Shown here: piece by piece, positions 21,928 to 31,741 of the stretch
Position numbering within the stretch: position 1 is the first letter of the stretch
Layout: the number at the start of each line of letters is the position of its first letter
Notes under the pieces: model-generated
Databases searched by the model: none
Told to the model about the DNA's origin: nothing
The model's input: the letters and a program-made list of their open reading frames with translations, nothing else
Made by a program: the position numbers and the translations under genes
NCBI GenBank assembly: GCA_030657355.1
Contig: CP131056.1
Span: forward strand, 2,624,501-2,688,500
Direction: 5' to 3'
DNA length: 64,000 bases
Source of the DNA: Radicibacter daui
GTDB taxonomy: Bacteria > Pseudomonadota > Alphaproteobacteria > Radicibacterales > Radicibacteraceae

Positions 21928-22077
21928 ATACCATGCTCAAAAAGCCCCACATATCCTCAAAAAATTTCTTTCAGGACAATGGGTTACATAAATTCGATAC
22001 CATGAACACCCCATCAGAGGCGGCATGGTATCGAGTGCCGAACATGGCATCAGGTTCAAATCGTACCATCTACCATG
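21928..22077. repeat. ATACCATG repeats between integrase and guaA
   Basis: ATACCATG occurs at 21928-21935 and 21997-22004, its reverse CATGGTAT at 22024-22031, and TACCATG at 22071-22077. The middle two extend to a 10-bp inverted repeat, CGATACCATG and CATGGTATCG. With the pair at 6914-6933 they mark both ends of the element, as arm-type integrase sites do. No gene is supported in 21903-22210. Confidence 0.5.
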
Positions 22078-22136
22078 CCATAGAAACGGGGTGCTTGGCG
22101 ATGCGAAAATTTGCCAGATAGTGCCACGCCAAGAAC

Positions 22137-22163
22137 GAAAAAAGCCCGCAATTACGCGGGCTT
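22137..22163 (-). terminator. Terminator downstream of guaA, on the element side
   Basis: AAGCCCGC (22142-22149), a six-base loop and GCGGGCTT (22156-22163) are followed, reading leftward, by T residues. It lies about 48 bases beyond the guaA stop and inside the element, so the element brings a terminator for guaA and insulates its own genes from guaA transcription. Confidence 0.75.
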
Positions 22164-22208
22164 AGGGGTGTTTTAATGCTCTTTGGTGCCAGTCTATGCC
22201 TGACGCGG

Positions 22209-22228
22209 GATCATTCCCACTCAATCGT
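22209..22228. other. attR: right attachment core overlapping the guaA 3' end
   Basis: GATCATTCCCACTCAATCGT contains the last five sense codons and stop of guaA on the minus strand (T-I-E-W-E-stop). It matches the left core at 6838-6857 with two mismatches. The guaA frame is intact here, so integration restored or kept the gene. Confidence 0.75.
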
Positions 22229-23755
22229 CCCCGGCGGCTTCGAGGTGATGTCGTAGACGACGCGGTTGATGCCGCGCACCTCGTTGATGATGCGGGTGGC
22301 GATGCGGCCCAGCACATCGTGCGGGATGGGGAAATAATCGGCGGTCATGCCGTCGGTGGAACTGACGGCGCGCACGGCGCAGACATGCTCGTAGGTGCGG
22401 GCATCGCCCATCACGCCCACGGTCTTGACCGGCAGCAGCACAGCAAAAGCCTGCCAGATCTTGTCATAGAGGCCCGCCTTGCGGATCTCGTCGAGATAGA
22501 TGGCGTCGGCCTTGCGCAGGATGTCGGCCTTTTCCTTCGTCACTTCACCGGGCAGGCGAATGGCGAGACCTGGACCCGGGAACGGGTGGCGGGCGATGAA
22601 GGCGTCCGGCAAGCCAAGCTCGCGGCCAAGGGCGCGCACTTCGTCCTTGAAGAGCTCGCGCAGCGGCTCCACCAGCTTCATCTTCATGCGGGCCGGCAGG
22701 CCGCCCACATTGTGGTGGGACTTGATGGTGGAGCTGGGGCCGCCGAGCGACACGCTCTCGATCACGTCCGGATAGAGCGTGCCCTGGGCGAGGAAATCGG
22801 CGCCGCCGAGTTTTGCCGCTTCGGCATCGAACACATCGATGAAGAGGCCGCCGATGATCTTGCGCTTGGTCTCGGGGTCGGATACGCCGGCGAGCTTGCC
22901 GAGGAACAGCTCCTCCGCCTCCACATGTACCAGCGGGATGTTGTAATGGTCGCGGAAGAGGCTCACCACCTGCTCCGCCTCGCCCTGGCGCATCAGGCCG
23001 GTATCGACGAAGACGCAGGTGAGCTGCGAGCCGATGGCCTCATGGATGAGCACGGCGGCAACGGAGCTGTCCACACCGCCGGAAAGCGCGCAGAGCACGC
23101 GCGACGAACCCACCTGCTTGCGGATAGTGGCAATGGCCTGGTCGCGATAGGCGGCCATGGTCCAGTCGCCGGTGCAGCCCACTACGCCATGGGTGAAGTT
23201 GCGCAGGAACTGCGCGCCATGCGGGGTGTGCACCACTTCAGGGTGGAACTGCACGCCGTAGAACTGGCGGGCATCGTCGGCGATGATGGCGAAGGGCGCG
23301 CCCTCGCTGCGGGCCACGACACGGAACCCTTCGGGAATGGCGACCACACGGTCACCATGGCTCATCCACACTTCTTCAGTGCTGCCGACGCTCCAGGTGC
23401 CGTCGAAGAGCTTGCACTCCTGCTCGACATTGACGAGCGCACGGCCATATTCCTGATGGTCGGAGCCTTCCACCTTGCCGCCCAGCTGCATGCACATGGT
23501 CTGCTGGCCGTAACAAATGCCGAGCACCGGCACGCCGAGGGTAAAGACGGCTTCCGGCGCGCGGGGGCTGCCCTCTTCCGTCGTCGAGGCCGGGCTGCCG
23601 GAAAGGATGATGCCCTTGGGGTTATAGGCGCGCAGCGCCTCTTCAGACATCGAGAAGGGATGGATTTCGCAGTAAACGCCGCTCTCGCGCAGGCGCCGGG
23701 CGATCAGCTGGGTAACCTGCGATCCGAAATCGAGAATGAGAATGCGGTCATGCAT
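22211..23755 (-). CDS. guaA: GMP synthase (glutamine-hydrolysing)
   Basis: A 514-residue enzyme that makes GMP from XMP, ATP and glutamine in the cytoplasm. The N-terminal class I glutaminase has the catalytic Cys in [14 protein letters not shown] and His/Glu in [13 protein letters not shown]; the ATP-pyrophosphatase domain has the P-loop [12 protein letters not shown]; the C-terminal dimerization domain ends KPPGTIEWE. The length is normal. ATG 23755 gives the conserved start [20 protein letters not shown]. The last six codons form the att core of the adjacent element. Two GC-rich hairpins lie in its upstream region. Confidence 0.97.
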   Translation of the reverse strand: MHDRILILDFGSQVTQLIARRLRESGVYCEIHPFSMSEEALRAYNPKGIILSGSPASTTEEGSPRAPEAVFTLGVPVLGICYGQQTMCMQLGGKVEGSDHQEYGRALVNVEQECKLFDGTWSVGSTEEVWMSHGDRVVAIPEGFRVVARSEGAPFAIIADDARQFYGVQFHPEVVHTPHGAQFLRNFTHGVVGCTGDWTMAAYRDQAIATIRKQVGSSRVLCALSGGVDSSVAAVLIHEAIGSQLTCVFVDTGLMRQGEAEQVVSLFRDHYNIPLVHVEAEELFLGKLAGVSDPETKRKIIGGLFIDVFDAEAAKLGGADFLAQGTLYPDVIESVSLGGPSSTIKSHHNVGGLPARMKMKLVEPLRELFKDEVRALGRELGLPDAFIARHPFPGPGLAIRLPGEVTKEKADILRKADAIYLDEIRKAGLYDKIWQAFAVLLPVKTVGVMGDARTYEHVCAVRAVSSTDGMTADYFPIPHDVLGRIATRIINEVRGINRVVYDITSKPPGTIEWE

Positions 23756-23883
23756 CGGCGCGCACCATCCCTGAGGAACTTTGAGGGGAAGACGGGCAAC
23801 GCCTGGGGCTTTGCTGACCATCAGGGATGGCGCTTTTAACGCCCCCGGCCGAGCCCGCCTTTTAAAAAGTGGCCGCACCATAC

Positions 23884-23919
23884 GCGCGGGGGTGCCCCCG
23901 CGCAAGCCGCGCGGCTTGC
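23884..23919. repeat. Two adjacent GC-rich palindromes upstream of guaA
   Basis: A 9-bp stem GCGCGGGGG / CCCCCGCGC with a 2-base centre (23884-23903) overlaps by two bases a perfect 18-bp palindrome GCAAGCCGCGCGGCTTGC (23902-23919). They lie about 130 bases before the guaA start in a 282-base gap that otherwise shows no gene. No U-run follows on either strand. They may fold in the guaA leader RNA or be remnants of intergenic repeat sequences. Confidence 0.4.
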
Positions 23920-24037
23920 AGGGCCGTCACGCAATTTTCATATCTTCACGGGGAGCTCAATTTCACCGATATTGGCAGGCGGTGCCGATGGTAAGGGGCT
24001 CTGTTAGCGGCCCGATTTGAAGGCCCTGCCCCGGCCC

Positions 24038-24625
24038 TTACGCGTCAACCGCGCTGGCCAGCACCGTCAGATCATCCCAGCAATATGCGACCTCGCTATA
24101 GCTCTGCCCGGCAATCGCCAGCGGTCGCTCGCCGCAGGCCATGCCGCCCAGGCGCTCGTAAAACCAGTGAGCCTGCCGGTTGCCGCCAAGGGCCCACACC
24201 ACAGCATCCTGCACGCCATACCGCAGCAGATGGCGCGCCATCACCGCCATAAGCGCGCGGCCAAGGCCGATATTCTGCACGTCGCTGGCAAGGTAGATGG
24301 CGTAGAACTCGCCGGTCGAGCGTGTGGGGCCGCCCCGGGCCGGGCCACAATCGCCAAAACCCACGATGCGCACCGGCGCTGCCTTGGCTCCCTTGCGGGA
24401 AGAAGCGCCGGTCTGGCGGGCTTCAATAACAAAGGTTTGCCGCACACCTTCCTGGTCCGCCAGCGCGGTGCGGCGGTTGCGGGCGCGTTCGCGCACGGAA
24501 AGGCCGGAGAGATATTCGCCCGGCAGCAGCCCGGCATAGGTGGCACGCCAGGCCTCCACATGCACCCCCGCAATGGCCTGAGCATCCTCAAACCGTGCCG
24601 GACGGATCGCATATTCCACAGCCAT
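24038..24625 (-). CDS. GNAT family N-acetyltransferase
   Basis: A 195-residue GNAT protein. The N-terminus AIRPARFEDAQAIAGVHVEAWRATYAGLLP is typical of the RimI-like or YhhY-like group acting on small molecules or proteins; motif A is seen as LASDVQNIGLGRALMAVMARHLL, where the usual R/Q-G-x-G-x-G/A is Q-N-I-G-L-G. Beta-7 follows as HWFYERLGGM. Substrate unknown. ATG 24625 is preferred over 24646 because GGGGGAGG directly precedes it. It stands alone between rsmB-like and guaA genes on the same strand, with gaps of over 175 bases on each side. Confidence 0.85.
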   Translation of the reverse strand: MAVEYAIRPARFEDAQAIAGVHVEAWRATYAGLLPGEYLSGLSVRERARNRRTALADQEGVRQTFVIEARQTGASSRKGAKAAPVRIVGFGDCGPARGGPTRSTGEFYAIYLASDVQNIGLGRALMAVMARHLLRYGVQDAVVWALGGNRQAHWFYERLGGMACGERPLAIAGQSYSEVAYCWDDLTVLASAVDA

Positions 24626-24823
24626 GGCAGCCTCCCCCTTACCCAAAGCAAGGTGATGCGCCTGTTCCGGCAGCCTTGAAGCGCTGCCGCTTAACAGGTG
24701 CAGGCAATACCATACCCAAATTCAGGGCAGTGGCCAGCCCTCCGAAAGGAGAGTATGAGGCGGATTTTGCCGGATCCTGCCGCTTTTCACACCCGCTTGT
24801 GCCAAAGGGCGGCAAAAGCCGCC

Positions 24824-26158
24824 TCAGGCAGGCGCCGCCGCCTCTTCCGCCGGGGCGCGTTCCAGCACGGCGCAGAAGAAGCCGTCCGTGTCATGGCTGC
24901 CGGGGGAAAGGCGCAGGTAAGGCCCTTCCACCGGGCAGGGTGTGCCCAGCACCTCGGCCCATACTTCGCGCACATCCAGCGCACGGAAATCCGGCTGCGC
25001 GGCAAGAAAGCGCTCGATGCAATCCTCATCCTCTTCCGCCAGCACGGAGCAGGTGGCGTAAAGCAGCCGCCCGCCCGGGCGTACCAGACGGCAGGCGCTG
25101 GCCAGCACATTGTTCTGGATCGTCGTCAGCTCTTCCAGATCGGGGCCGCCCCGGCCCCAGCGGGCATCGGGGTTGCGGCGCCAGGTGCCGCTGCCGCTGC
25201 AGGGGGCATCCACCAGCACGCGGTCGAACTTCAGCTTGTGGCGCTTGACCCACGGGTCACGCTCCGTCTCCAGCAGGCGGCGCTCGATATTATGCAGGTC
25301 CGCACGCACCGCGCGCTCGCCGGCCCGGTCAAGCCGCTGCTGGTTGACGTCGCAGGCCACCACACGGCCCTTGCCCTTCATCTCGGCGGCCATCACCAGC
25401 GCCTTGCCGCCGGCCCCGGCGCAGAAATCGACGATCTGCATGCCGGGCTTGGCGCCAGCAAGCGCCGCCACCAACTGGGAGCCTTCGTCCTGCACTTCCA
25501 AGAGGCCCTGTTTGAAGGGGCTGCTGTCCGCCAGCGCATGGCGGCCAGAAAGGCGCAAGCCCCAGGGCGACAAGCGCGTTTCCTGCGCCTCGACACCAAG
25601 GCCCTTCAAAAGGTCGAGGCCTTCGGCGCGGGTGATCTTCATCGGGTTGATGCGCAGATCAACCGGCGCCGGCTGGTTGATGGCATCCATCTCGCGGGCG
25701 AACCTGTCGCCGAAGACGCGCCGCAGCGGCGCCTCGGCCCAGTCCGGGCATTCAAGGCGGATATGCTCGGGCATTTCCGGATGGTCGGCGGTGCGGCCGG
25801 CCAGCGCCTTCAGCGCCTTGTATTCGGGCTTGGTGAGTTCAGCCGGAGAGAAACGGTCGCCGCCGAACAGGCCTTCCACCTTCTGCGGGTCCATCTGCTC
25901 GGCAATCAGCAGCGTGGCGATGATGCGCGAGCGTGCCTCCGGCTCCAGCCCGACACGGGCGAGCCACCAGTCGATGCGCGAGCGGTGGCGCAGCGCGGTA
26001 TAGACGGTCTCGGAGATCGAGCGGCGATCCTTGGAGCCGATATAACGCCGCGTCTTGAAATACTGGTGCACGACGGCATCCGCCGGCACGAAGTTGCGCC
26101 GCCGGTCGATATTGCCAGTGATGTCGATAGCCGCCTGAAGCCGCGCACCGGGTGTCAT
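24824..26158 (-). CDS. RsmB/NOP-family 16S rRNA m5C methyltransferase
   Basis: A 444-residue SAM-dependent RNA cytosine-C5 methyltransferase. An N-terminal NusB-like helical domain (about 1-150) precedes the Rossmann-fold domain with the SAM motif IVDFCAGAGGKALVMA. The two conserved cysteines are in DAPCSGSGTWRRNP and LLYATCSVL; the second Cys is the nucleophile in this family. It should methylate a 16S rRNA cytosine (position 967 for E. coli RsmB), although other NOP-family targets are possible. It lies between the guaB and GNAT genes on the same strand. Confidence 0.9.
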   Translation of the reverse strand: MTPGARLQAAIDITGNIDRRRNFVPADAVVHQYFKTRRYIGSKDRRSISETVYTALRHRSRIDWWLARVGLEPEARSRIIATLLIAEQMDPQKVEGLFGGDRFSPAELTKPEYKALKALAGRTADHPEMPEHIRLECPDWAEAPLRRVFGDRFAREMDAINQPAPVDLRINPMKITRAEGLDLLKGLGVEAQETRLSPWGLRLSGRHALADSSPFKQGLLEVQDEGSQLVAALAGAKPGMQIVDFCAGAGGKALVMAAEMKGKGRVVACDVNQQRLDRAGERAVRADLHNIERRLLETERDPWVKRHKLKFDRVLVDAPCSGSGTWRRNPDARWGRGGPDLEELTTIQNNVLASACRLVRPGGRLLYATCSVLAEEDEDCIERFLAAQPDFRALDVREVWAEVLGTPCPVEGPYLRLSPGSHDTDGFFCAVLERAPAEEAAAPA

Positions 26159-26294
26159 GTGTTCTCTTTACCTTAAAGCAGACATCAAACAAACGTCTGG
26201 CAAGCGTCTGACAAACGTCGGGCCGCGACCATACTGGCCGCGGCCCGGAATTTCAAAGACTGTCGCCGGCCCGGTGTTTTCCCGGGCAGGCTCC

Positions 26295-27893
<1,599 letters not shown>

Positions 27894-28030
27894 CTAAAGG
27901 GCAAGGCAGTCCATGTTCTGGAGGTTTGGCAGAATGGCGAAGTACAACCTCGCCGAACCCTGCGTCAGACCTTGAAGGCACGGACAGCTCCCCGCAGGAC
28001 GGGGCAGAAAGCCCCGCCCGCCCTCTTTCC

Positions 28031-28768
28031 TTACTCTTCCGCGCTCTGGCTCATATTGTCGTCTTCGTCCTTCGGGCGGGCGCCGCGGAAACCGATCGCC
28101 ACCACATAGACCTCGACGGAATCCGCGCGGCTTGCCGGCGGCTTGATGTGCTTGATGGTCTTGAAGTCGCGCTTGAGAATATCGAGCAGCTCCTTCGTCT
28201 CCCCGCCCTGGAAAAGCTTGGCGAGGAAAGCGCCGTCCTTCACCAGCACGCGCGAGGCAAAGTCATAGGCCATCTCGGCCAGCATCAGCGTGCGCAGATG
28301 GTCGGTCTGGCGGTGACCGGTGGTGGGCGCAGCGAGGTCCGAGATCACCACATCGGCTTGCCCGCCAAGCGCATCGAACAGACGCTGGGGTGCATCATCG
28401 GCCAGAAAGTCGCCATGCAGCAGCGTGGCGCCGGCAATCGGCTGGATTTCAAGGATATCCATGCCCAGCACGTACCCCTTGCCTTCCCTGGACTTGACGC
28501 GCTCGACCGCCACCTGCGTCCAGCCGCCGGGGGCGGCGCCGAGATCGACCACGCGCTGGCCGGGTTTCAGCAAATGCAGCTTGTCGTCCATCTCCAGAAG
28601 CTTGAAGGCGGCGCGGCTGCGAAAACCGCGTTTCTTCGCTTCGGCCACATAAGGGTCGTTGAGCTGGCGCTGCAGCCAGAGCGTGGAGGAGATCTTGCGC
28701 CCCTTGGCGGTGCGCACGCGGGTGGATTTGATGCGGCCCGTGGGGGTGCCGGAAGAAGAGCTGCTCAT
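28031..28768 (-). CDS. rlmE: 23S rRNA (uridine-2'-O)-methyltransferase RlmE (FtsJ/RrmJ)
   Basis: A 245-residue methyltransferase that modifies U2552 of 23S rRNA in the large subunit. The SAM site VVDLGAAPGGWTQVA, the catalytic K-D-K-E tetrad (K in SRAAFKLLEMD, D in VVISDLAAPTTGH, K in FLAKLFQGGE and E in SVEVYVV) and the overall length fit the family, with an N-terminal Ser-rich extension of about 20 residues and a short acidic tail. It lies 52 bases after the ppx-like gene on the same strand, so the two may be co-transcribed. Confidence 0.95.
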   Translation of the reverse strand: MSSSSSGTPTGRIKSTRVRTAKGRKISSTLWLQRQLNDPYVAEAKKRGFRSRAAFKLLEMDDKLHLLKPGQRVVDLGAAPGGWTQVAVERVKSREGKGYVLGMDILEIQPIAGATLLHGDFLADDAPQRLFDALGGQADVVISDLAAPTTGHRQTDHLRTLMLAEMAYDFASRVLVKDGAFLAKLFQGGETKELLDILKRDFKTIKHIKPPASRADSVEVYVVAIGFRGARPKDEDDNMSQSAEE

Positions 28769-28819
28769 GTTTTTGTCTCGGGCCCTTGCTGGCCGTTTTC
28801 TTTCGTCAGAATGGTTCTA

Positions 28820-30199
28820 TCACACCGGCAGGGCGGCAGGCGTCAGGCTCGTGCCGGCGGCCCGGCCATTCGGGCGGGCGCCCTGCGGCCGGTCGGCGCC
28901 GATAAGGTCCAGCAGAATGCCTTCGCGCAGGCCCCTGTCCGCCACCCGCAGGCGGCCCACCGGCCACACGCGGCAGATGGCTTCCAGCACGGCGCAGCCG
29001 GGGATGACGAGATCGGCCCGCTCACGCCCGATGCATAAATGCTGTGCCCGCTCCTCATAGGACAGGTCCAGCAGTTCGCGGGCGACCCGCCGGGCGGCCT
29101 TGAAGCGCAGGAAACTGCCATCAATGGCGGCGCGGTTATAACGCGGCAGGCGCATATTGATGCTGGCAAGCGTGGTAACGGTGCCGGAAGTGCCAACCAT
29201 CTGCACCTCCCCGGCCTTGATGCGCGGGGAAATGCCATGCCGGCGGTCAAACTCGCGCATGGGGCCGAGGAACTCGTCCACCATGTCGCGGAAGGCGCCG
29301 CGCGAGACATCGCGCCCGCCATATTTTTCCGCCAGCGCCACCACACCGAGCGGCACGGAGACGTGATCGATGATCTCCGTCACCCCGCCCTCGCCCACCC
29401 GCGTCCACATGACTTCGGTGGACCCGCCGCCGATATCGAACACAAGGCCCCAGGGCAGCGCACCGGACAGCAGCGGCGAACAGCTGCTGACGGCAAGGCG
29501 CGCTTCTTCAGCGGCGGTGATGATCTCGATATTAAGGCCGAGATCGGCCTCCACCCGGGCGAGGAATTCGGCGCAGTTGTCCGCCTGCCGGCAGGCTTCC
29601 GTTGCCACGGCGCGCACGGAGATGGCGCCGCGCCGGCGGATTTTGCCCGCGCACACCCGCAGCGCCGACAGCGTGCGGTCGATGGCGGCTTCGGAAAGGC
29701 GATGGGTTGCGCCCAGCCCCTCCCCCAGCCGCACGATGCGCGAGAAGGCATCCAGCACGACAAAGCCGTCGGCCGCCGGTTCGGCGATCAGCAGGCGGCA
29801 ATTATTGGTGCCAAGATCGAGCGCGGCATAGGCCGGGCCGTTACCACCGGGCCGCCCGCCGCGCGGGCGCCGGTGCATCGGCATGGAAGGGTGGCCGTGG
29901 CCATTCCCGGCCGGCTCCGTATTGCCCACCTGGGGAACGGAACCCCGGGGAGCAGCGCCGTTATTACCGCCAGACACGCCTTGAGAGGCAGCTTGCTGAG
30001 AGGCAGCCGGCCCCTGCTCCCGGCGCACCGCCGGCGCACCATTTTGCTGTTGCTGCGCCCCGGCATTGCGGGCCACGGCGGGAGTGTTCTCGGTACTACG
30101 GCCGCCGCTGCGCGCCTGAGCGGACTCGCGCGACGACCTGTCGCCGGGCGAGCCGCGGGGGCGGCCTGCCCGGTTGTTGTCCTTACCTCTGTTGCCCAC
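28820..30199 (-). CDS. Ppx/GppA phosphatase with disordered N-terminal extension
   Basis: A 459-residue protein. From about residue 122 on it is the actin-fold exopolyphosphatase/guanosine pentaphosphatase domain: YAALDLGTNNCRLLIAEP, FSRIVRLGEGL, AVATEACR-A-N, FDIGGGSTEV and MVGTSGTVTTLA. The first 120 residues are low-complexity, rich in Gly, Asn, Gln, Arg and Pro, and probably disordered. GTG 30199 is chosen because GGAGG lies nine bases upstream; ATG 30289 would add more atypical sequence. The family hydrolyses polyphosphate and/or pppGpp and links phosphate and stringent control; which substrate applies cannot be told here. Confidence 0.9.
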   Translation of the reverse strand: MGNRGKDNNRAGRPRGSPGDRSSRESAQARSGGRSTENTPAVARNAGAQQQQNGAPAVRREQGPAASQQAASQGVSGGNNGAAPRGSVPQVGNTEPAGNGHGHPSMPMHRRPRGGRPGGNGPAYAALDLGTNNCRLLIAEPAADGFVVLDAFSRIVRLGEGLGATHRLSEAAIDRTLSALRVCAGKIRRRGAISVRAVATEACRQADNCAEFLARVEADLGLNIEIITAAEEARLAVSSCSPLLSGALPWGLVFDIGGGSTEVMWTRVGEGGVTEIIDHVSVPLGVVALAEKYGGRDVSRGAFRDMVDEFLGPMREFDRRHGISPRIKAGEVQMVGTSGTVTTLASINMRLPRYNRAAIDGSFLRFKAARRVARELLDLSYEERAQHLCIGRERADLVIPGCAVLEAICRVWPVGRLRVADRGLREGILLDLIGADRPQGARPNGRAAGTSLTPAALPV

Positions 30200-30424
30200 C
30201 TTGGGGGGCCTCCTGAAATCACTTGGCGGCGCTCCGAGCGCCCATGTTGCCGACATGTTACCGGGGAGGTGGCCATGGCGCAAAGCCAATGCGAGAGGGC
30301 AGGTTCACTTTCCTCCTGCATTTTCTCTTAAACATCCTCTTTACAAGCCCGATCCGGTTGGATAGACACTGCGCCCACGGTTCGGGCAGCGCTTGCAGCG
30401 CCCCCGGATACGGGCCCCGAGTGC

Positions 30425-30498
30425 TGGGGGATCGTCTAGCGGTAGGACTGCGGATTCTGACTCCGCCAACCCTGGTTCGAATCCAGGTCCCCCAGCCA
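30425..30498 (+). tRNA. tRNA-Gln (anticodon CTG)
   Basis: The 74 bases fold into a cloverleaf: acceptor stem TGGGGGA / TCCCCCA, anticodon stem GCGGA / TCCGC with the loop TTCTGAC (anticodon CTG, reading CAG), and T arm CCTGG-TTCGAAT-CCAGG. The discriminator is G and the CCA end is encoded. It lies in an intergenic gap upstream of a small lipoprotein-like gene. Confidence 0.95.
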
Positions 30499-30531
30499 AC
30501 TCTCTGAAAATAAAGATGTAATATGACCGGT

Positions 30532-30567
30532 GCGCGCCTCTGGCGTGGCGCTGTTATTTTTTTATTT
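30532..30567 (+). terminator. Likely terminator downstream of tRNA-Gln
   Basis: An imperfect stem GCGC-GCC / GGC-GTG-GCGC around a TCT loop is followed by the T-rich run TGTTATTTTTTTATTT. It begins 34 bases after the tRNA. The bulge makes it weaker than the others in the window. Confidence 0.45.
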
Positions 30568-30785
30568 GTGCGGTTTGCCGGCCGGTCTGGCGTCGCGGAA
30601 AATTTACGCGACCTTTTCACTTCCTGAACATTCCTGCCCCGCTGCCGCCCCGGAGCGGCTGTTATCAAAGGCAAAGGCGCGCCTGCCATGCAGCCGCAAA
30701 TCCGACAAAAGGCCGTGCGAGCCTGAAACTACCCGCCGTCCATAACCGTTTTTGAGGACAGGGGGAGACAAGGATTAACCCAGCG

Positions 30786-31187
30786 ATGAAGATCGCCGTC
30801 CGCCTCACTGCGCTCGCTCTCGTGCCGCTGCTTGCCGCAGCCTGTGCCTCGCCGCAATGGCAGGCCGCCAACGCCGATTGCGTGGCGCGTTACAATACCG
30901 AAATCCCGGCCGACTATCAGCGCATGCTGGTGGTGCGCCAGCAGCCGACCCCGATGACCGGCGGTTTTCGCTGTTATCCACATGGCTGGGGGCCGGGCGC
31001 CCCGGCACGCTGTTACCCCGATACCTACTGGGCTTACCTGCCCTACTCGACCTGGGAGATGGTGGATGTGAATGCCGAACGGCGCTCGGCCGCCATCCGC
31101 GCCTGCACGACTTCCACCTGCATCAACCGCTTCGGCAACAGCAGCTGTGACGTGCCGCCGCCGGGCGGGCAGTTTTTTGGCGGATAG
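30786..31187 (+). CDS. Cysteine-rich putative lipoprotein, hypothetical
   Basis: A 133-residue exported protein. The N-terminus KIAVRLTALALVPLLAAACAS is a signal peptide; the AAAC ending makes a weak lipobox with C20 as the possible lipidated residue. The mature part has six further cysteines, likely forming disulfides, and an aromatic stretch YPDTYWAYLPYSTWEMV. The family is not recognised. It is a single-gene unit with a bidirectional terminator behind it and about 290 bases before it that contain only the tRNA terminator. An envelope location is the only role I can support. Confidence 0.75.
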   Translation: MKIAVRLTALALVPLLAAACASPQWQAANADCVARYNTEIPADYQRMLVVRQQPTPMTGGFRCYPHGWGPGAPARCYPDTYWAYLPYSTWEMVDVNAERRSAAIRACTTSTCINRFGNSSCDVPPPGGQFFGG

Positions 31188-31217
31188 TTTTCCACCCACT
31201 GATGTCGTGACAAAAGA

Positions 31218-31243
31218 AAACCGGGGCCAAAAGGCCCCGGTTT
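31218..31243. terminator. Bidirectional intrinsic terminator
   Basis: AAACCGGGGCC and GGCCCCGGTTT form an 11-bp perfect stem around AAAA. It lies between the plus-strand lipoprotein-like gene and the minus-strand small membrane gene, and can serve both. Confidence 0.85.
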
Positions 31244-31260
31244 GCATCGGCATTGTCCGC

Positions 31261-31482
31261 TTAGCCGCGGCGGCGCTGCGACAGCAGCAGGGCGCCGCCC
31301 GCAAGGATCAGGCCCGCGCCGACAGCGGCCGGAACCGGGAAGTGATGTTCCTCTTCCGCCTTGGCCTTGATCGGCCCGGCTTCGAACACCGTTTCTTCGG
31401 TGGTAATGGGAATATAGGGGATGATGAGCGCGCCGGCGCCAACGATAAGCAGCAATACAGCGCCAATACGAAGAGCGGTCAT
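31261..31482 (-). CDS. Small two-pass membrane protein
   Basis: A 73-residue protein with two membrane segments, ALRIGAVLLLIVGAGALIIPYI and PAAVGAGLILAGGALLLSQ, around a short hydrophilic loop with TTEETVFEAGPIKAKAEEEHHFPVP. The layout matches a common family of small proteobacterial membrane proteins in which a GPI-x-A-x-x-E motif precedes PLP-P (DUF3185-like); the function is unknown. ATG 31482 is preferred because AAAGG lies eight bases upstream. Upstream starts would place a poor sequence in front. It converges with the lipoprotein-like gene. Confidence 0.7.
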   Translation of the reverse strand: MTALRIGAVLLLIVGAGALIIPYIPITTEETVFEAGPIKAKAEEEHHFPVPAAVGAGLILAGGALLLSQRRRG

Positions 31483-31741
31483 GATGCTGGCCTTTCTTCC
31501 TTTAATTGTTTCCTGATACCTCGCGCTGCTGCGGCGGACCTTCATGTTTCGCCCGACAGCGCGCCAGGTCTCTGCACGATCAAATAACGCAGCTGCATGC
31601 AGGAGCGTTCCCAACTACCGGAACGTCATGTTCGAAGCCTTCGAAATTCGTTCGATTTTATTGATTGAATATATAAAAACTATCCGTTGGATGAATTGAA
31701 CGCACCGAAGCAAGGTCACGTCACCCCATCGGAGGTGTGAC

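Larger units (their letters stand above)
6838..22228. mobile_element. Integrated mobilizable element (IncQ-like replicon plus IncP-like transfer genes) in the 3' end of guaA
   Basis: The segment is about 15.4 kb and is bounded by near-identical 20-bp cores containing the guaA stop codon. Order from left: ABC-3C system, relBE, small genes, traI-traJ, oriT region, traK, traC-like gene, trbJ-(trbK-like)-trbL, small membrane gene, oriV iterons, repC, repA, alpA-like gene, integrase. There is no coupling ATPase, VirB4/TrbE, or primase gene, so it should depend on a helper for conjugation. The guaA 3' end is a known target for islands with tyrosine integrases such as GIsul2, and the backbone here may belong to that wider class. 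Composition and the hybrid IncQ/IncP gene content separate it from both flanks. Confidence 0.85.
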
